Shown piece after piece: positions 44,609 through 53,556 of a DNA stretch of 64,000 bases. The translations under genes and the position numbers were made by a program. Source of the DNA: Pseudomonas sp. Q2-TVG4-2. GTDB taxonomy: Bacteria; Pseudomonadota; Gammaproteobacteria; Pseudomonadales; Pseudomonadaceae. Positions within the stretch are counted from its first letter, which is position 1. Each line of letters starts with the position of its first letter. The notes below the pieces were generated by a model. That model had not been told where the DNA came from, ran no database searches, and worked only from the letters and a program-made list of their open reading frames with translations. The stretch is from NCBI RefSeq assembly GCF_013620795.1, contig NZ_LGLW01000007.1, forward strand, positions 186,001 through 250,000. The letters run 5' to 3'.

Positions 44609-45007
44609 TCAACTGAGGGCTTTGATGAGATCGTCCTTACGCATTTTCGAACGACCCTGAACGTCACGCTCACGAGCCTTCTGCATCAGCTCGTCCCGCG
44701 TAAGATCGGTGAGGGAGGTGCTGCCCGAGCGGTCGTTGCGTGCCGATCCCTTGTTGGGGGAGTCACCCGAACGAGCCTTTGCCGCCCGATGCGCTGAATC
44801 CTTGCGATCGGCCCGCTTGGCTGTGTCGCTTTTCTTTTGTCCCGAGCCGCCCTTGCGCTCGCCACCTCCAGATTGCTTGTTGACGGTGGCCCAGGCTCGG
44901 GCTTCGGCCTCTTCCTCTGGCACCCCACGTTCCTCATAGCTCTCTTCGATATGTTCGGCTTTACGCTGCTGTTTGTCGGTGTATTTAGATTTTTCGCCTC
45001 TGGGCAT
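44609..45007 (-). CDS. Rho_N-domain protein, plasmid-stabilisation-like
   Basis: 132-residue, highly charged protein. The N-terminal part (about 1-45: SKYTDKQQRKAEHIEESYEERG, EAEARAWATVNKQSGGG) occurs in many pseudomonads and is often labelled plasmid stabilisation protein; the middle is a Lys/Ser/Gly-rich linker; the C-terminus (TRDELMQKARERDVQGRSKMRKDDLIKALS, read in two parts) is a Rho N-terminal/SAP-like helix domain that binds nucleic acid. True function unknown. It heads the three-gene minus-strand group. Confidence 0.75.
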   Translation of the reverse strand: MPRGEKSKYTDKQQRKAEHIEESYEERGVPEEEAEARAWATVNKQSGGGERKGGSGQKKSDTAKRADRKDSAHRAAKARSGDSPNKGSARNDRSGSTSLTDLTRDELMQKARERDVQGRSKMRKDDLIKALS

Positions 45008-45394
45008 GATGATTTACCTCGTGCCAGTAGAACATGTGGGGCCGCAGGTGCTTGCCCTAAAGTGGCTTGTGCCACGATGCCTGTGTTCTGTTTGGTCCTC
45101 GTGCCAGGCCTTGAGTTTCACGCGTGTTAGCATTGCAGGTTCCGCCTACCGCATCGGTCGTCCGGTTTGGCCGTGCCGCGACATGGCAGTTGAAAATGCA
45201 TGTAGGTGGGCCGGGTACAGCAACAACAAACCTTGGCCAGCTTCACTTCAGCGGAACGAAATTCGTTTATGCTGGCCTGAAAGAGGCACGAGCCGCGCTA
45301 TCTCGGTAGTTACAGCGTGATGTTCGTGTTTCGAATCTGTTTCAAAAATCTATGCTTGCCGCTACCGGTGAGCTTTGAATGAGGCGATAACCAG
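45008..45394. other. Intergenic region, no gene recognised
   Basis: 387 bases between divergent genes. It should hold the promoters of both, but I could not fix either with confidence. Its base composition is less GC-rich than the flanking genes, especially at 45240-45360. No tRNA-like or clear hairpin structure was seen. Confidence 0.5.
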
Positions 45395-46321
45395 ATGCGA
45401 ATCCTTGTATGCGGAGCCGGTGGCCAGGTCGGCCACGAGTTGGTAGACCGTGCTGGTGCGTATGGTCTCGAGGCGCTTGGCATGACTCGGGAGCAACTGG
45501 ACATTACCGATGCTGGCCAAATCGCAGGTCTCATCAGCCAGCTCAAGCCGGGCATGATTATCAATGCAGCCGCCTACACGCATGTCGACAACGCCGAGAC
45601 GCACAGCGAGCAGGCTTACGCGACTAACCGCGATGGCGCCGCCAGGCTGGCCGAGGCCGCTCGGCAAGCGTCCATTCCGTTGCTGCACATCTCTACCGAT
45701 TATGTGTTTTCCGGCGAAGCCCGGCTGCCGTACCGTGAGGAAGACGATATCGCCCCAACGGGGGTTTACGGCGCGAGCAAGCTGGCCGGTGAATCAGCTA
45801 TCCAAGCGGTGCTGGACGAGCATGTGATCCTGCGGACCAGTTGGGTATATGGCGTGCACGGACATAACTTCGTTAAGACGATGCTACGTCTTGGACGTCA
45901 ACGCGATTCGCTGTCGGTCGTCGCCGATCAGTTTGGCTGCCCAACCCAGGCCGGTAGCATTGCAGACGTATTGCTGCAGCTGGCTCAGCGTTATGTTCAG
46001 AACGGTACGCTTGCCTGGGGGCTTTACCACTACAGCGGAAAGTCGCCCTGCACCTGGTTCGATTTCGCCGCAGAGATATTTCGTCAGGCGGAGGTCAAGG
46101 GCATTCTTCCAACAAAACCGAAGGTGTCCTCGATCACCACCGCCCAATACCCTACACCGGCGCGCCGGCCGGCCTGGTCGGTGCTCGATTGCACGAAGTT
46201 CGAAGCAACCTTCGGCATCGATACGCACGACTGGCATGATGATCTGTCCGTTGTGCTCGATGCGCTGATCGAGGCGGAGTCCGGTGCCGCGGTTGCTGCT
46301 GCGCAGCACTCCCAGGCCTGA
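45395..46321 (+). CDS. rfbD: dTDP-4-dehydrorhamnose reductase (RmlD) family protein
   Basis: 308-residue short-chain reductase (SDR, RmlD type). NADPH loop GAGGQVGHEL at residues 7-16, AAAYTHVDNAE, STDYVFSGE, and catalytic YGASK. In the rhamnose pathway it makes dTDP-L-rhamnose; however, rfbA, rfbB and rfbC are not adjacent, so it may be a stand-alone paralogue with another sugar substrate. Confidence 0.87.
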   Translation: MRILVCGAGGQVGHELVDRAGAYGLEALGMTREQLDITDAGQIAGLISQLKPGMIINAAAYTHVDNAETHSEQAYATNRDGAARLAEAARQASIPLLHISTDYVFSGEARLPYREEDDIAPTGVYGASKLAGESAIQAVLDEHVILRTSWVYGVHGHNFVKTMLRLGRQRDSLSVVADQFGCPTQAGSIADVLLQLAQRYVQNGTLAWGLYHYSGKSPCTWFDFAAEIFRQAEVKGILPTKPKVSSITTAQYPTPARRPAWSVLDCTKFEATFGIDTHDWHDDLSVVLDALIEAESGAAVAAAQHSQA

Positions 46322-46453
46322 TCATCCGGATCGGCCCCTCGCTGAACATGGTCTGCATCCGGTTGGGTGATCTGGCTCGCGACTCGGGGTATTCTTTGCG
46401 GCTTTTGCGGGGCGACATCTGGTCGCTCCGGTTGCTGGAGAAGCCGCTTGGTC

Positions 46454-47347
46454 GTGTTTCAGGCAATTCTGCCTATCTTTGGCTTGATCATGCTCGGCTA
46501 TCTGCTGGGTTGGCGACACTGGCTCGCGGGTGAAGCGGCGGCCGGGCTCGCCAATATCACCTTCAAATTGTTCATGCCGGCGGTATTGTTTACTGGCATT
46601 GCGCGCGCGCAGCTAAGCGAAGGCATGTCGCCGATGCTGTTGCTGGCTTATTTTGGGCCGGTGCTCGCCATTTTCGTTCTGGTGGGCCTGGTTGCCCACC
46701 GTTTGCTTGGACGGGCTTCGCCCCTCGGACTGACGGCGGCCTATTCCAATAACGTGCTGGTCGGGATCCCCTTGGTCACAACCCTGCTTGGGCCGGAGAG
46801 CCTGGTCTATGTGTTCGCCATCCTGGTTTTCCACAGCCTGATTCTGTTTTCGCTGCAGAGCTTCTACGGTGCGTTCGGTTCAGCGCAAAAGGTCAGTGGC
46901 ACTGCGCTGCTGAAAAACCTTGCTAACCCGCTCATCGTGGGTTTGTTACTCGGCGCCTTGCTGAACGTGTCTGGGTTGGGTCTGCCGCAACCGGTGTGGC
47001 GCATGGCAGACTGGTTGGCTCAGGCCGCCTTGCCTTGCGCGCTTATCGTGCTGGGCATCAGCCTGTCGCGCTATCGCCTGCGCCCGAGCACTACGGTGCT
47101 GGGGCTGGCATTGGTCAAGTTGGGCTTGTTCCCGCTGCTGGTGTGGTGCGTCGGGGGGTTGCTGCCCGGACTCAGTCACGAGGCCCGCAGCGTGCTGGTG
47201 CTACTGGCGGCTTGCCCGAGTGGCGTCAACGTGCTGGCATTCGTGATTAATCAGGAAGATACCCGCGTGGTCAGTTCGACCGTGTTCCTCTCGACCCTGC
47301 TCGCGGCGATCAGCCTGCCGCTGTGGATGCTGTTGACGTCTACGTGA
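46454..47347 (+). CDS. AEC family (auxin efflux carrier-like) transporter
   Basis: About 297 residues with ten hydrophobic segments in two halves, the fold of PF03547 carriers that export or import small organic anions. FKLFMPAVLFTGIA and VLLAACPSGVNVLAFVINQED are typical. GTG 46454 precedes the first helix VFQAILPIFGLIMLG, with GGAG about 13 bases upstream; an ATG at 46367 would add an unrelated cysteine-rich stretch. Substrate unknown. It converges on the next gene with 14 bases between. Confidence 0.83.
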   Translation: MFQAILPIFGLIMLGYLLGWRHWLAGEAAAGLANITFKLFMPAVLFTGIARAQLSEGMSPMLLLAYFGPVLAIFVLVGLVAHRLLGRASPLGLTAAYSNNVLVGIPLVTTLLGPESLVYVFAILVFHSLILFSLQSFYGAFGSAQKVSGTALLKNLANPLIVGLLLGALLNVSGLGLPQPVWRMADWLAQAALPCALIVLGISLSRYRLRPSTTVLGLALVKLGLFPLLVWCVGGLLPGLSHEARSVLVLLAACPSGVNVLAFVINQEDTRVVSSTVFLSTLLAAISLPLWMLLTST

Positions 47348-47361
47348 GTCCGCAGGCGGCT

Positions 47362-48114
47362 TCAGGACCTGCCGCGTCGATCACCGTGCGCGTGGGGGGC
47401 GATGATGTCCTCGAGGCGCAGTCCGGTCAGGCCGTGAATGGTGCGCCAGAGATAATAGAAAATCGCCATCATCATCACCATGCTCGGAATCGCAATCATC
47501 GGATAGCTGAGCAAGGTCATGCGGCCGAGCTCAGCGTTGAATGCCTCACTACCGGCCGGGCTGTTGACGATCCATTTGGCCAGCACATAATTCATGAACG
47601 ACGAAAAGAAGAAGGTGCCGCTGAGAAAGTAAGTGGCGCGCAGCAGCCGTGTCTCGAAGTGAGCGGTCTGCCCGTTGCGTTCGAGTTGCTCGTGAACCTT
47701 CTCGACGTTGAGTACCTTGGGGTTGTACAGCAGCGTGCGGATGAGCGGAAAGCGAGTGCGGGTAGAGGCCAGCACGGCGATGCCGATAATGCCTGGAATG
47801 GCGGCTTCCTTGATTGCCAGCCACTGCGGATCGAGCTGCAGCAAGCCGATGCCACCGGTAAGCAGCACGCTGATCAGCCCCAGCAGCGCGATCCAGTTGA
47901 ATTTGCGGTACTTCGCCAACTCGAACAATCCCCAGCCGAGCGGGAATGCCAGTGCCAGCAATAGCGCGCCGTCTGCGCCGAGGCGGTCTTCGCCACTGAG
48001 CTTCATCAGGATCACCGAAGGAATCACGATGCTGATGGCCAGGTCCATCAAGGGCCGAGGCTTGTGGTCGGCCGGCTGGCCGGCGCCGGGTGGGTTGGTG
48101 CGGGTATTGGTCAT
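47362..48114 (-). CDS. VC0807-like conserved membrane protein
   Basis: About 250 residues with six or seven membrane segments. It resembles the VC0807 family: IVIPSVILMKLSG, ALLLALAFPLGWGLFELAKYRKFNWIALLG, STRTRFPLIRTLLYNPKVLNVE, AGSEAFNAELGRMTLLSYP. No biochemical role is known. ATG 48114 is chosen by family length; no clear ribosome site is seen there, and starts at 48174 or 48198 would add up to 28 polar residues. Confidence 0.75.
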   Translation of the reverse strand: MTNTRTNPPGAGQPADHKPRPLMDLAISIVIPSVILMKLSGEDRLGADGALLLALAFPLGWGLFELAKYRKFNWIALLGLISVLLTGGIGLLQLDPQWLAIKEAAIPGIIGIAVLASTRTRFPLIRTLLYNPKVLNVEKVHEQLERNGQTAHFETRLLRATYFLSGTFFFSSFMNYVLAKWIVNSPAGSEAFNAELGRMTLLSYPMIAIPSMVMMMAIFYYLWRTIHGLTGLRLEDIIAPHAHGDRRGRS

Positions 48115-48204
48115 GTGATTCGTGTTCGTCTCGGAAGAGCGCGCATGATCACCCGAGAGCGCGTCCTTAGCCATAGTGCAATGGTGGTGTTCCGTCACAA
48201 CAGG

Positions 48205-49155
48205 TTACTGACCGGTACCACCTTTGCGTCGCCTTTCTGACCATTGCGCAGCTTCGAAGACCGACACCACGAGAATTGCGAGGGCGAATGGCAGCAGCAG
48301 GTAGAAGCCCCTGAATACGATCAGGGCTGCCAGGACGTCGGCAGTCGCCAGCTCAGGCAAAGCCGCAATAAAGGTCACTTCGAGCACTCCGAGGCCACCC
48401 GGCGCATGGGACAGCAAGGCCAGGGAAAATGATGCGAGGAACACCCCAAGCACCACCAGATAGCCGGGGTTCTGCGCCTCGGGGAGGGCAAAGTAGATGA
48501 TCGCGGCGGCACAGGCGAGCTCCAGCGGTGCGGCGATTAGCTGTCTTCCGACAATTGGCAGGCGTGGATAGTCGATGCGCCATTTGCCGACGTGCATCGG
48601 TGCGAAATGTCGCCAGGCGCCAATTACGTAAAGGCCGACCAGACATAGCAGAGAGGAGCCAACTGCGATCGACAACCATGGCTCGGCGTCGATGAGCCTG
48701 TTCAGCAGGTCGGGTCGAAGAACTAGCACGGCGCCGCCCGCCAGTAGGGTCCCGAGAAAAAACGTCAATGAGCAGAACACGATCAGCACGCCGATCTCGT
48801 GTGGGGTAAGGCCCTTGCTGCGGTAGGCGCGGTAGCGCACGACCGCGCCGGAAAACACCGACGCACCTACGTTATGGGCCAAGGCATACGTGGTGAACGA
48901 GCAGAGCGTAATGAACCACCATGAAATGTTCTTGCCCAGATGGGCTATGGCGATTCGGTCGTACCAGGCCAGCGCGCTGTAGGCACCGACGGTCGCCAGG
49001 CCTGCCAGCAACCAGTCGCCATTGCTGATCGCTTCGAGGCTGTCGGTGAGTTCGGCCAGCGAAAGATTGCGAATTTCCTGATAAAGCAGATAGCCGGAAA
49101 GCAGTACCGCCGTGATGCCGACAAGGGTCCAGGCGACATCGCTCCTCTTCATCAT
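48205..49155 (-). CDS. UPF0104 / lysylphosphatidylglycerol synthase-like membrane protein
   Basis: 316-residue polytopic protein of the UPF0104 (YbhN/AglD) group, related to the flippase half of MprF. Eight or more membrane segments; the signature SHAPGGLGVLEVTFIAALPE is clear. No tRNA-dependent synthase domain is attached, so lipid flipping or another membrane role is inferred at most. AAGGAG precedes ATG 49155. Divergent from the P450 gene with 206 bases between. Confidence 0.82.
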   Translation of the reverse strand: MMKRSDVAWTLVGITAVLLSGYLLYQEIRNLSLAELTDSLEAISNGDWLLAGLATVGAYSALAWYDRIAIAHLGKNISWWFITLCSFTTYALAHNVGASVFSGAVVRYRAYRSKGLTPHEIGVLIVFCSLTFFLGTLLAGGAVLVLRPDLLNRLIDAEPWLSIAVGSSLLCLVGLYVIGAWRHFAPMHVGKWRIDYPRLPIVGRQLIAAPLELACAAAIIYFALPEAQNPGYLVVLGVFLASFSLALLSHAPGGLGVLEVTFIAALPELATADVLAALIVFRGFYLLLPFALAILVVSVFEAAQWSERRRKGGTGQ

Positions 49156-49361
49156 TACGTTGGCTCCTTGGCGACGGCTTATGCCTCGAAGCGAAGGTTC
49201 GGACAATGATGGTGCATGCGTCGCGGAATAATTCGGCCGGTCTTTTATCGGCAGCGAACCGCGCGTTTTGTTCATTTCGAAGCAGGCGCGGGCGAGGCGC
49301 CGGCACCCATGCAGCGCTGCGAGGTCTACCGGTGAACCAGTCTGTTTATGGAGGCGTGCTT

Positions 49362-50618
49362 ATGCCGGACATCCCGCGAGACTCACAGGCGGAAAGCTCG
49401 CTTTCGCTACTCAGCGAAGGCTACTCGTTCATTCCCAGCCGGTGTCGGCGGCTCGGATCGGATCTCTTTCAGGTCCGTCTGTTGATGCAGAACACCATCT
49501 GCATGAGCGGGGAAGATGCTGCCAAATTGTTCTACGACGAGCAGCTGTTTCAACGCCAGCACGCGGCCCCGCGTATGCTGCAAAAGACGTTGTTCGGCCA
49601 GGGTGGCGTGCAGGGATTGGATGGCGAGGCGCATCGGTATCGCAAGCAACTGTTCTCATCGTTGCTGACGAATGATGCGATCGCAGAGTTGGTGCGGTTG
49701 AGCGAGGCCAATTGGCTGGCGGCCATGGAGGCGTGGCAGCTTAGCGATCGTGTGGTCCTTATGCCCGAGGTGCAGGCGATCCTTACTCGCTCTGTATGCG
49801 AGTGGGCCGGCGTGCCGCTCGTGGAGCATGAACTGACAAAGCGTCGCGATCAGCTGGCGGCCATGATTGATGGTGCGGGTGGCGTTGGAGCCCGTCACTG
49901 GCGTGCCCGTAAGGCGCGTAAAGAGGCGGAACGCTGGATAGTCGACTTGATCAATCGAGTGCGTGACGGAACCATGGAGATTGGCGACGACCGGGCGCTG
50001 GCGGTGGTCGCTCGGTATCGCGATACCGATGGGGCCGTTCTGGAGGAGCGGATCGCTTCTGTGGAAATGCTCAACCTGCTGCGCCCGACCGTCGCGGTGG
50101 CACGTTTCATCGTCTATGCCGCGATGGAATTGCTGGCGCACCCACAATGGCGGCAGCGTCTGCAGGAGGATAATGACGCGCTGGAACCCTTTGCCCAGGA
50201 AGTTCGTCGCCTCCATGCCTTCTTCCCCTTCACCGCGGCGCGCGTTCGAAAGGATTTCGAATGGAAGGGCTATCATTTTCCCAAAGGCACCCGGGTGTTG
50301 CTGGATCTCTACGGTACCAACCGAGACGCGCGACTCTGGGCGGAGCCCGAGGTCTTTCGCCCCGAGCGCTTCGCCACTTGGGATGGCGGTGCGTTCAACT
50401 TCATCACCCAAGGTGGGGGCAGTGTGGCCACAGGCCATCGCTGCCCAGGAGAGCCTTTGGCGATTGCGTTACTGACGAGTGCGCTGCGCATGCTGACGAG
50501 GCGGATGAACTATGCGGTACCCGCTCAGGACCTGCACATGGATGAGTCCCGAATGCCAGCGCAACCGGAAGGCTTGCTAGTCATCAGTGATATACGGCCC
50601 GTGCCGCAGGAGGCGTAG
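49362..50618 (+). CDS. CYP152-family cytochrome P450 fatty-acid peroxygenase
   Basis: 418-residue P450 of the CYP152 type, enzymes that use hydrogen peroxide to hydroxylate or decarboxylate fatty acids without a redox partner. The heme ligand is Cys361 in GGGSVATGHRCPGE. Arg241-Pro242 (NLLRPTVAV) replaces the usual acid-alcohol pair and should bind the fatty-acid carboxylate. The residue matching position 85 of P450-BSbeta is Gln84 (VQGLDGE) rather than the His of the alkene-forming OleT, which favours alpha/beta hydroxylation. ATG 49362 follows GGAGG; the longer upstream extension lacks homology. Convergent with retS. Confidence 0.9.
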   Translation: MPDIPRDSQAESSLSLLSEGYSFIPSRCRRLGSDLFQVRLLMQNTICMSGEDAAKLFYDEQLFQRQHAAPRMLQKTLFGQGGVQGLDGEAHRYRKQLFSSLLTNDAIAELVRLSEANWLAAMEAWQLSDRVVLMPEVQAILTRSVCEWAGVPLVEHELTKRRDQLAAMIDGAGGVGARHWRARKARKEAERWIVDLINRVRDGTMEIGDDRALAVVARYRDTDGAVLEERIASVEMLNLLRPTVAVARFIVYAAMELLAHPQWRQRLQEDNDALEPFAQEVRRLHAFFPFTAARVRKDFEWKGYHFPKGTRVLLDLYGTNRDARLWAEPEVFRPERFATWDGGAFNFITQGGGSVATGHRCPGEPLAIALLTSALRMLTRRMNYAVPAQDLHMDESRMPAQPEGLLVISDIRPVPQEA

Positions 50619-50639
50619 CGGCGCGGCAGCGAAACAGCG

Positions 50640-53483
50640 TCAGCGATCCGCAGCGGTAGCCCTGACACCTACCCAGTGCTCAATTAGCTCGCGCAGCTGG
50701 GACATCTCAACAGGCTTTGCCATGTGGCCATCCATTCCGGCTTCGCGGGCGCGTTCCCGATGCTCGCTTAGGATATGCGCCGTCAAGGCGACCACTGGCG
50801 TCCGCGGGCGACCCTCGGCAGCCTCCCAGGCGCGTAGCCGAGCTGTGGCCTCGAAGCCATCCATGATCGGCATTTCACAGTCCATCAGCACCAAGTCGTA
50901 AGATTGCGCCTTGATCGATGCGAGCGCCTCCTCACCATTGCTGGCTGTATCCGGCTTGAGGTTGAGTTTGCTCAACATACCTCTGATGACCTTGGTGGAA
51001 ATGCTGTTGTCCTCTGCGACCAGGATGCGGAAATCGTCCGGCATCGAAAACGGCGCGCTGGCTTGGGTGATGGTGGACCGCGCAATCGCGCTGGTGCGGC
51101 GAGCGAGCTCGTCGGCCAGGGTGGTTTTCAGGGTATAGCCTGCCACGGGTTTGGCCAGGATGCGTTTGATCCCGGCATTGCGCGCGATGATCTTGCTTGG
51201 CGCGCTGCTCATGCCGGTCAGCATGATCAGGAGGATATCGTGGTTTAGGCTGAAGTCTTCCTTAATCCTGCTGGCAAGTTGCATGCCCGTCATGCCCGGC
51301 ATGTCCTGGTCGAGCAAGACTACATCGAAGTATTCATGCAGATGCGCCTTGGTGCGCAGCAGTGCCAGCGCCTCCTTGCCTGATGCTACCGCACTCACGT
51401 CCAATCCCCAGCTGCTGCACTGCTGGCTGAGCACCTTGCGGCAGGTATCGTTGTCATCGACGATGAGCAGGCGTGCGCCTTTCAGCTGGTTGTCGAGATC
51501 GCTGCCTGGTTGCTCCGAAAACTCCGCGCTCAGTGGCAGGCTTATCCAGAGCGTATTGCCGGCAATTCCGCCGGTTTGAATGCCGAACTCGCCGTCCATG
51601 AGGTGAACAAGCTGCCTGGCGATTATCAGGCCGAGGCGACCGCCGTGGCGGGTTGCAGCGAGGAAGTCACGGCTATCCAGAGCGGAGTTGAGCAGGGCGT
51701 CGCGCTCCTGCGTTTCCAGCGGCCGTCCGCTGTCCTGTACAGTGATGCGCAGCCGAGGCTGACCGTCGAGATCGTCCACCGCCGCGATCAACAGAACCTC
51801 GCCTTCCTCTGTCTGTTTGAATGCGTTTTCAAGCAGGTTCAGCAAGGCTTGGCGCAGACGGGTCGGATCACCTGCGACAACGTGCGGCATTTGCGGCTGG
51901 ATGAAGCTGATCAGTTCGACCTTCTGCTGCTCGGCCTTGGCGCGGAAGATGCCGAGGCAGTCCTCGATCAATGCGTTGAGGTCGAATTGCACATCGTCCA
52001 GCTCGATCTGCCCGGATTCCAGTTTGGAGATGTCCAGGATCTCGTTGATGAGGTTGAGCAGCTCGTTGCCGGAGCTGTGAATCGTCTGCACGTAGTCGCG
52101 TTGCTTGGCTGACAGCGAGGTGCTGAGCAACAGCTCGCTCATACCCAGTACCCCGTTCATCGGGGTGCGAATTTCGTGGCTCATCTTCGCCAGAAAATCC
52201 GCCTTTGTCCGCAACTCGGCGCTGGTCACCGCTTCGGCCGTATGCTGGTTGCGGCTGTCGGACTGAATTTGCCGCTGCCTTTCGAGCAGTGCGAAGCTGA
52301 GAATAAGCCCGGCACATGTGGCCACGCTGAACATAACCCCGGTCAGCCAGTCGGGGGCGAACTGGTTGAAACCCAGCAGGATCGGCAGAACAAGTATGAA
52401 GCCGCCATCGAACAACAGCATGCCGGCGACCAACAGCCGAGCTGGATCGTAGCGTTGACGCCAATGGTGGATAGCCACCGCGGTAACGTTGATGGCAGTC
52501 GCCAGCACCATCGCGTAAATGAGCCAGCTGAACCAGAGCTGACCGGTGATCAGTATCGTCGCCCCCAATGCGATGAGGAGGCCTGCCTGTAGCGCGAGCA
52601 GGCCCGTCACCCAAGCTGTCCTGCGGAAATGAAAAAAGCTAAAGGTGAAGATGAGCAAGCAAAGGCAAGCAAACAGTGCGGCGATGTCGGCGATCAGTGG
52701 TTGACTATAGATCAACCTGGGTGACCATATCGCCAGCAGACCGAGGTTCGCCATGGCGCACGTCAGCAGCGCGCCATGCATCAGGGCGAGCCAGACATGG
52801 CTGTAACTGAGCGTATAAGCGAAGCGCAGCAGGTTGTAGATCATCAGCAACGCCAGAGCGCCGAACAGTGCCCCGAACAGGTAGGCCGGGCGGGCCAGCT
52901 CGACGAGGCCAACCTCATCCACCGAGTGGAACCAAGCCATGATCGGGTGCGATGACTGCAAACGGATGTACGCTTCGCGGGGCGCGCCATCGTTAGGCAG
53001 AGAAAACAGATACGCACGTGCGGGCAGTGGGCGGGACTCCAACGGCCTTAGCTCGCCGGTTTCAATATGGCGCTCGATCTGTCCGTCCCGCAGTAGATAA
53101 AAGTCGAGATATTGCACGCGTGGGGCAAAGATCCACAGCCAGTTCGGCTGGGTGAAGGCGGGCAGGCTCACTTGTAGCCAGACGGCGTTATCGCTCGCGG
53201 GGGCGGCGTAGGCGCGTTGATCGATTCGCTGGAACAGACTGCGCTGATCCAGAATTTCCTTGAGCGTGAGCAAGCCTGATTGATCGACGAGCAACCGCCA
53301 GTTCGGCTCTGTTGCCTGTGTCGTATCAGTGGCTGCCGGAGGGGAGACCGGCTCGGTCGCCATGGCGAAAGCCGGCAACGCATTGAGCGCAGCCAGCAAT
53401 AGAGTGAAGGCAAAAGCAATGGCGACCCAGACTCGACGCACGATTGAAGTCCCTTCATCTATGTGACGGCGGATTATAGCCAT
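50640..53483 (-). CDS. retS: Hybrid sensor kinase RetS
   Basis: 947-residue hybrid histidine kinase; in P. aeruginosa RetS opposes GacS and so controls RsmY/RsmZ and the switch between acute and chronic lifestyles. Order: signal segment (about 17-40), periplasmic 7TMR-DISMED2 domain (about 55-185), seven membrane segments (about 200-400), HisKA with His436 (SHEIRTPMNG), ATPase domain, and two receivers with phospho-acceptor Asp725 (LLDQDMPG) and Asp868 (LMDCEMPIMDG). The ATPase G1 box reads DSGRPLE instead of DTGxGI, so kinase activity may be weak. The ATG at 53483 gives the family length; a longer frame into purD was rejected. The purD neighbourhood is conserved. Confidence 0.94.
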   Translation of the reverse strand: MAIIRRHIDEGTSIVRRVWVAIAFAFTLLLAALNALPAFAMATEPVSPPAATDTTQATEPNWRLLVDQSGLLTLKEILDQRSLFQRIDQRAYAAPASDNAVWLQVSLPAFTQPNWLWIFAPRVQYLDFYLLRDGQIERHIETGELRPLESRPLPARAYLFSLPNDGAPREAYIRLQSSHPIMAWFHSVDEVGLVELARPAYLFGALFGALALLMIYNLLRFAYTLSYSHVWLALMHGALLTCAMANLGLLAIWSPRLIYSQPLIADIAALFACLCLLIFTFSFFHFRRTAWVTGLLALQAGLLIALGATILITGQLWFSWLIYAMVLATAINVTAVAIHHWRQRYDPARLLVAGMLLFDGGFILVLPILLGFNQFAPDWLTGVMFSVATCAGLILSFALLERQRQIQSDSRNQHTAEAVTSAELRTKADFLAKMSHEIRTPMNGVLGMSELLLSTSLSAKQRDYVQTIHSSGNELLNLINEILDISKLESGQIELDDVQFDLNALIEDCLGIFRAKAEQQKVELISFIQPQMPHVVAGDPTRLRQALLNLLENAFKQTEEGEVLLIAAVDDLDGQPRLRITVQDSGRPLETQERDALLNSALDSRDFLAATRHGGRLGLIIARQLVHLMDGEFGIQTGGIAGNTLWISLPLSAEFSEQPGSDLDNQLKGARLLIVDDNDTCRKVLSQQCSSWGLDVSAVASGKEALALLRTKAHLHEYFDVVLLDQDMPGMTGMQLASRIKEDFSLNHDILLIMLTGMSSAPSKIIARNAGIKRILAKPVAGYTLKTTLADELARRTSAIARSTITQASAPFSMPDDFRILVAEDNSISTKVIRGMLSKLNLKPDTASNGEEALASIKAQSYDLVLMDCEMPIMDGFEATARLRAWEAAEGRPRTPVVALTAHILSEHRERAREAGMDGHMAKPVEMSQLRELIEHWVGVRATAADR

Positions 53484-53556
53484 CGCAATGAAGCCCTGTA
53501 ACGCATGCAACGGCAGATAAGCTCTACCGTTGCACACATTACAGTGATCTTCTCGA

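Noticed and set aside
45240..45360. tRNA gene near the GTTTCGAATC-like stretch
   Set aside because: No acceptor, anticodon or D stems could be folded around it. No tRNA was found anywhere in the window.
43800..50630. Genomic island or defence island
   Set aside because: The region is variable in content but has no integrase, att repeats, tRNA or known defence gene; it looks like ordinary accessory content.
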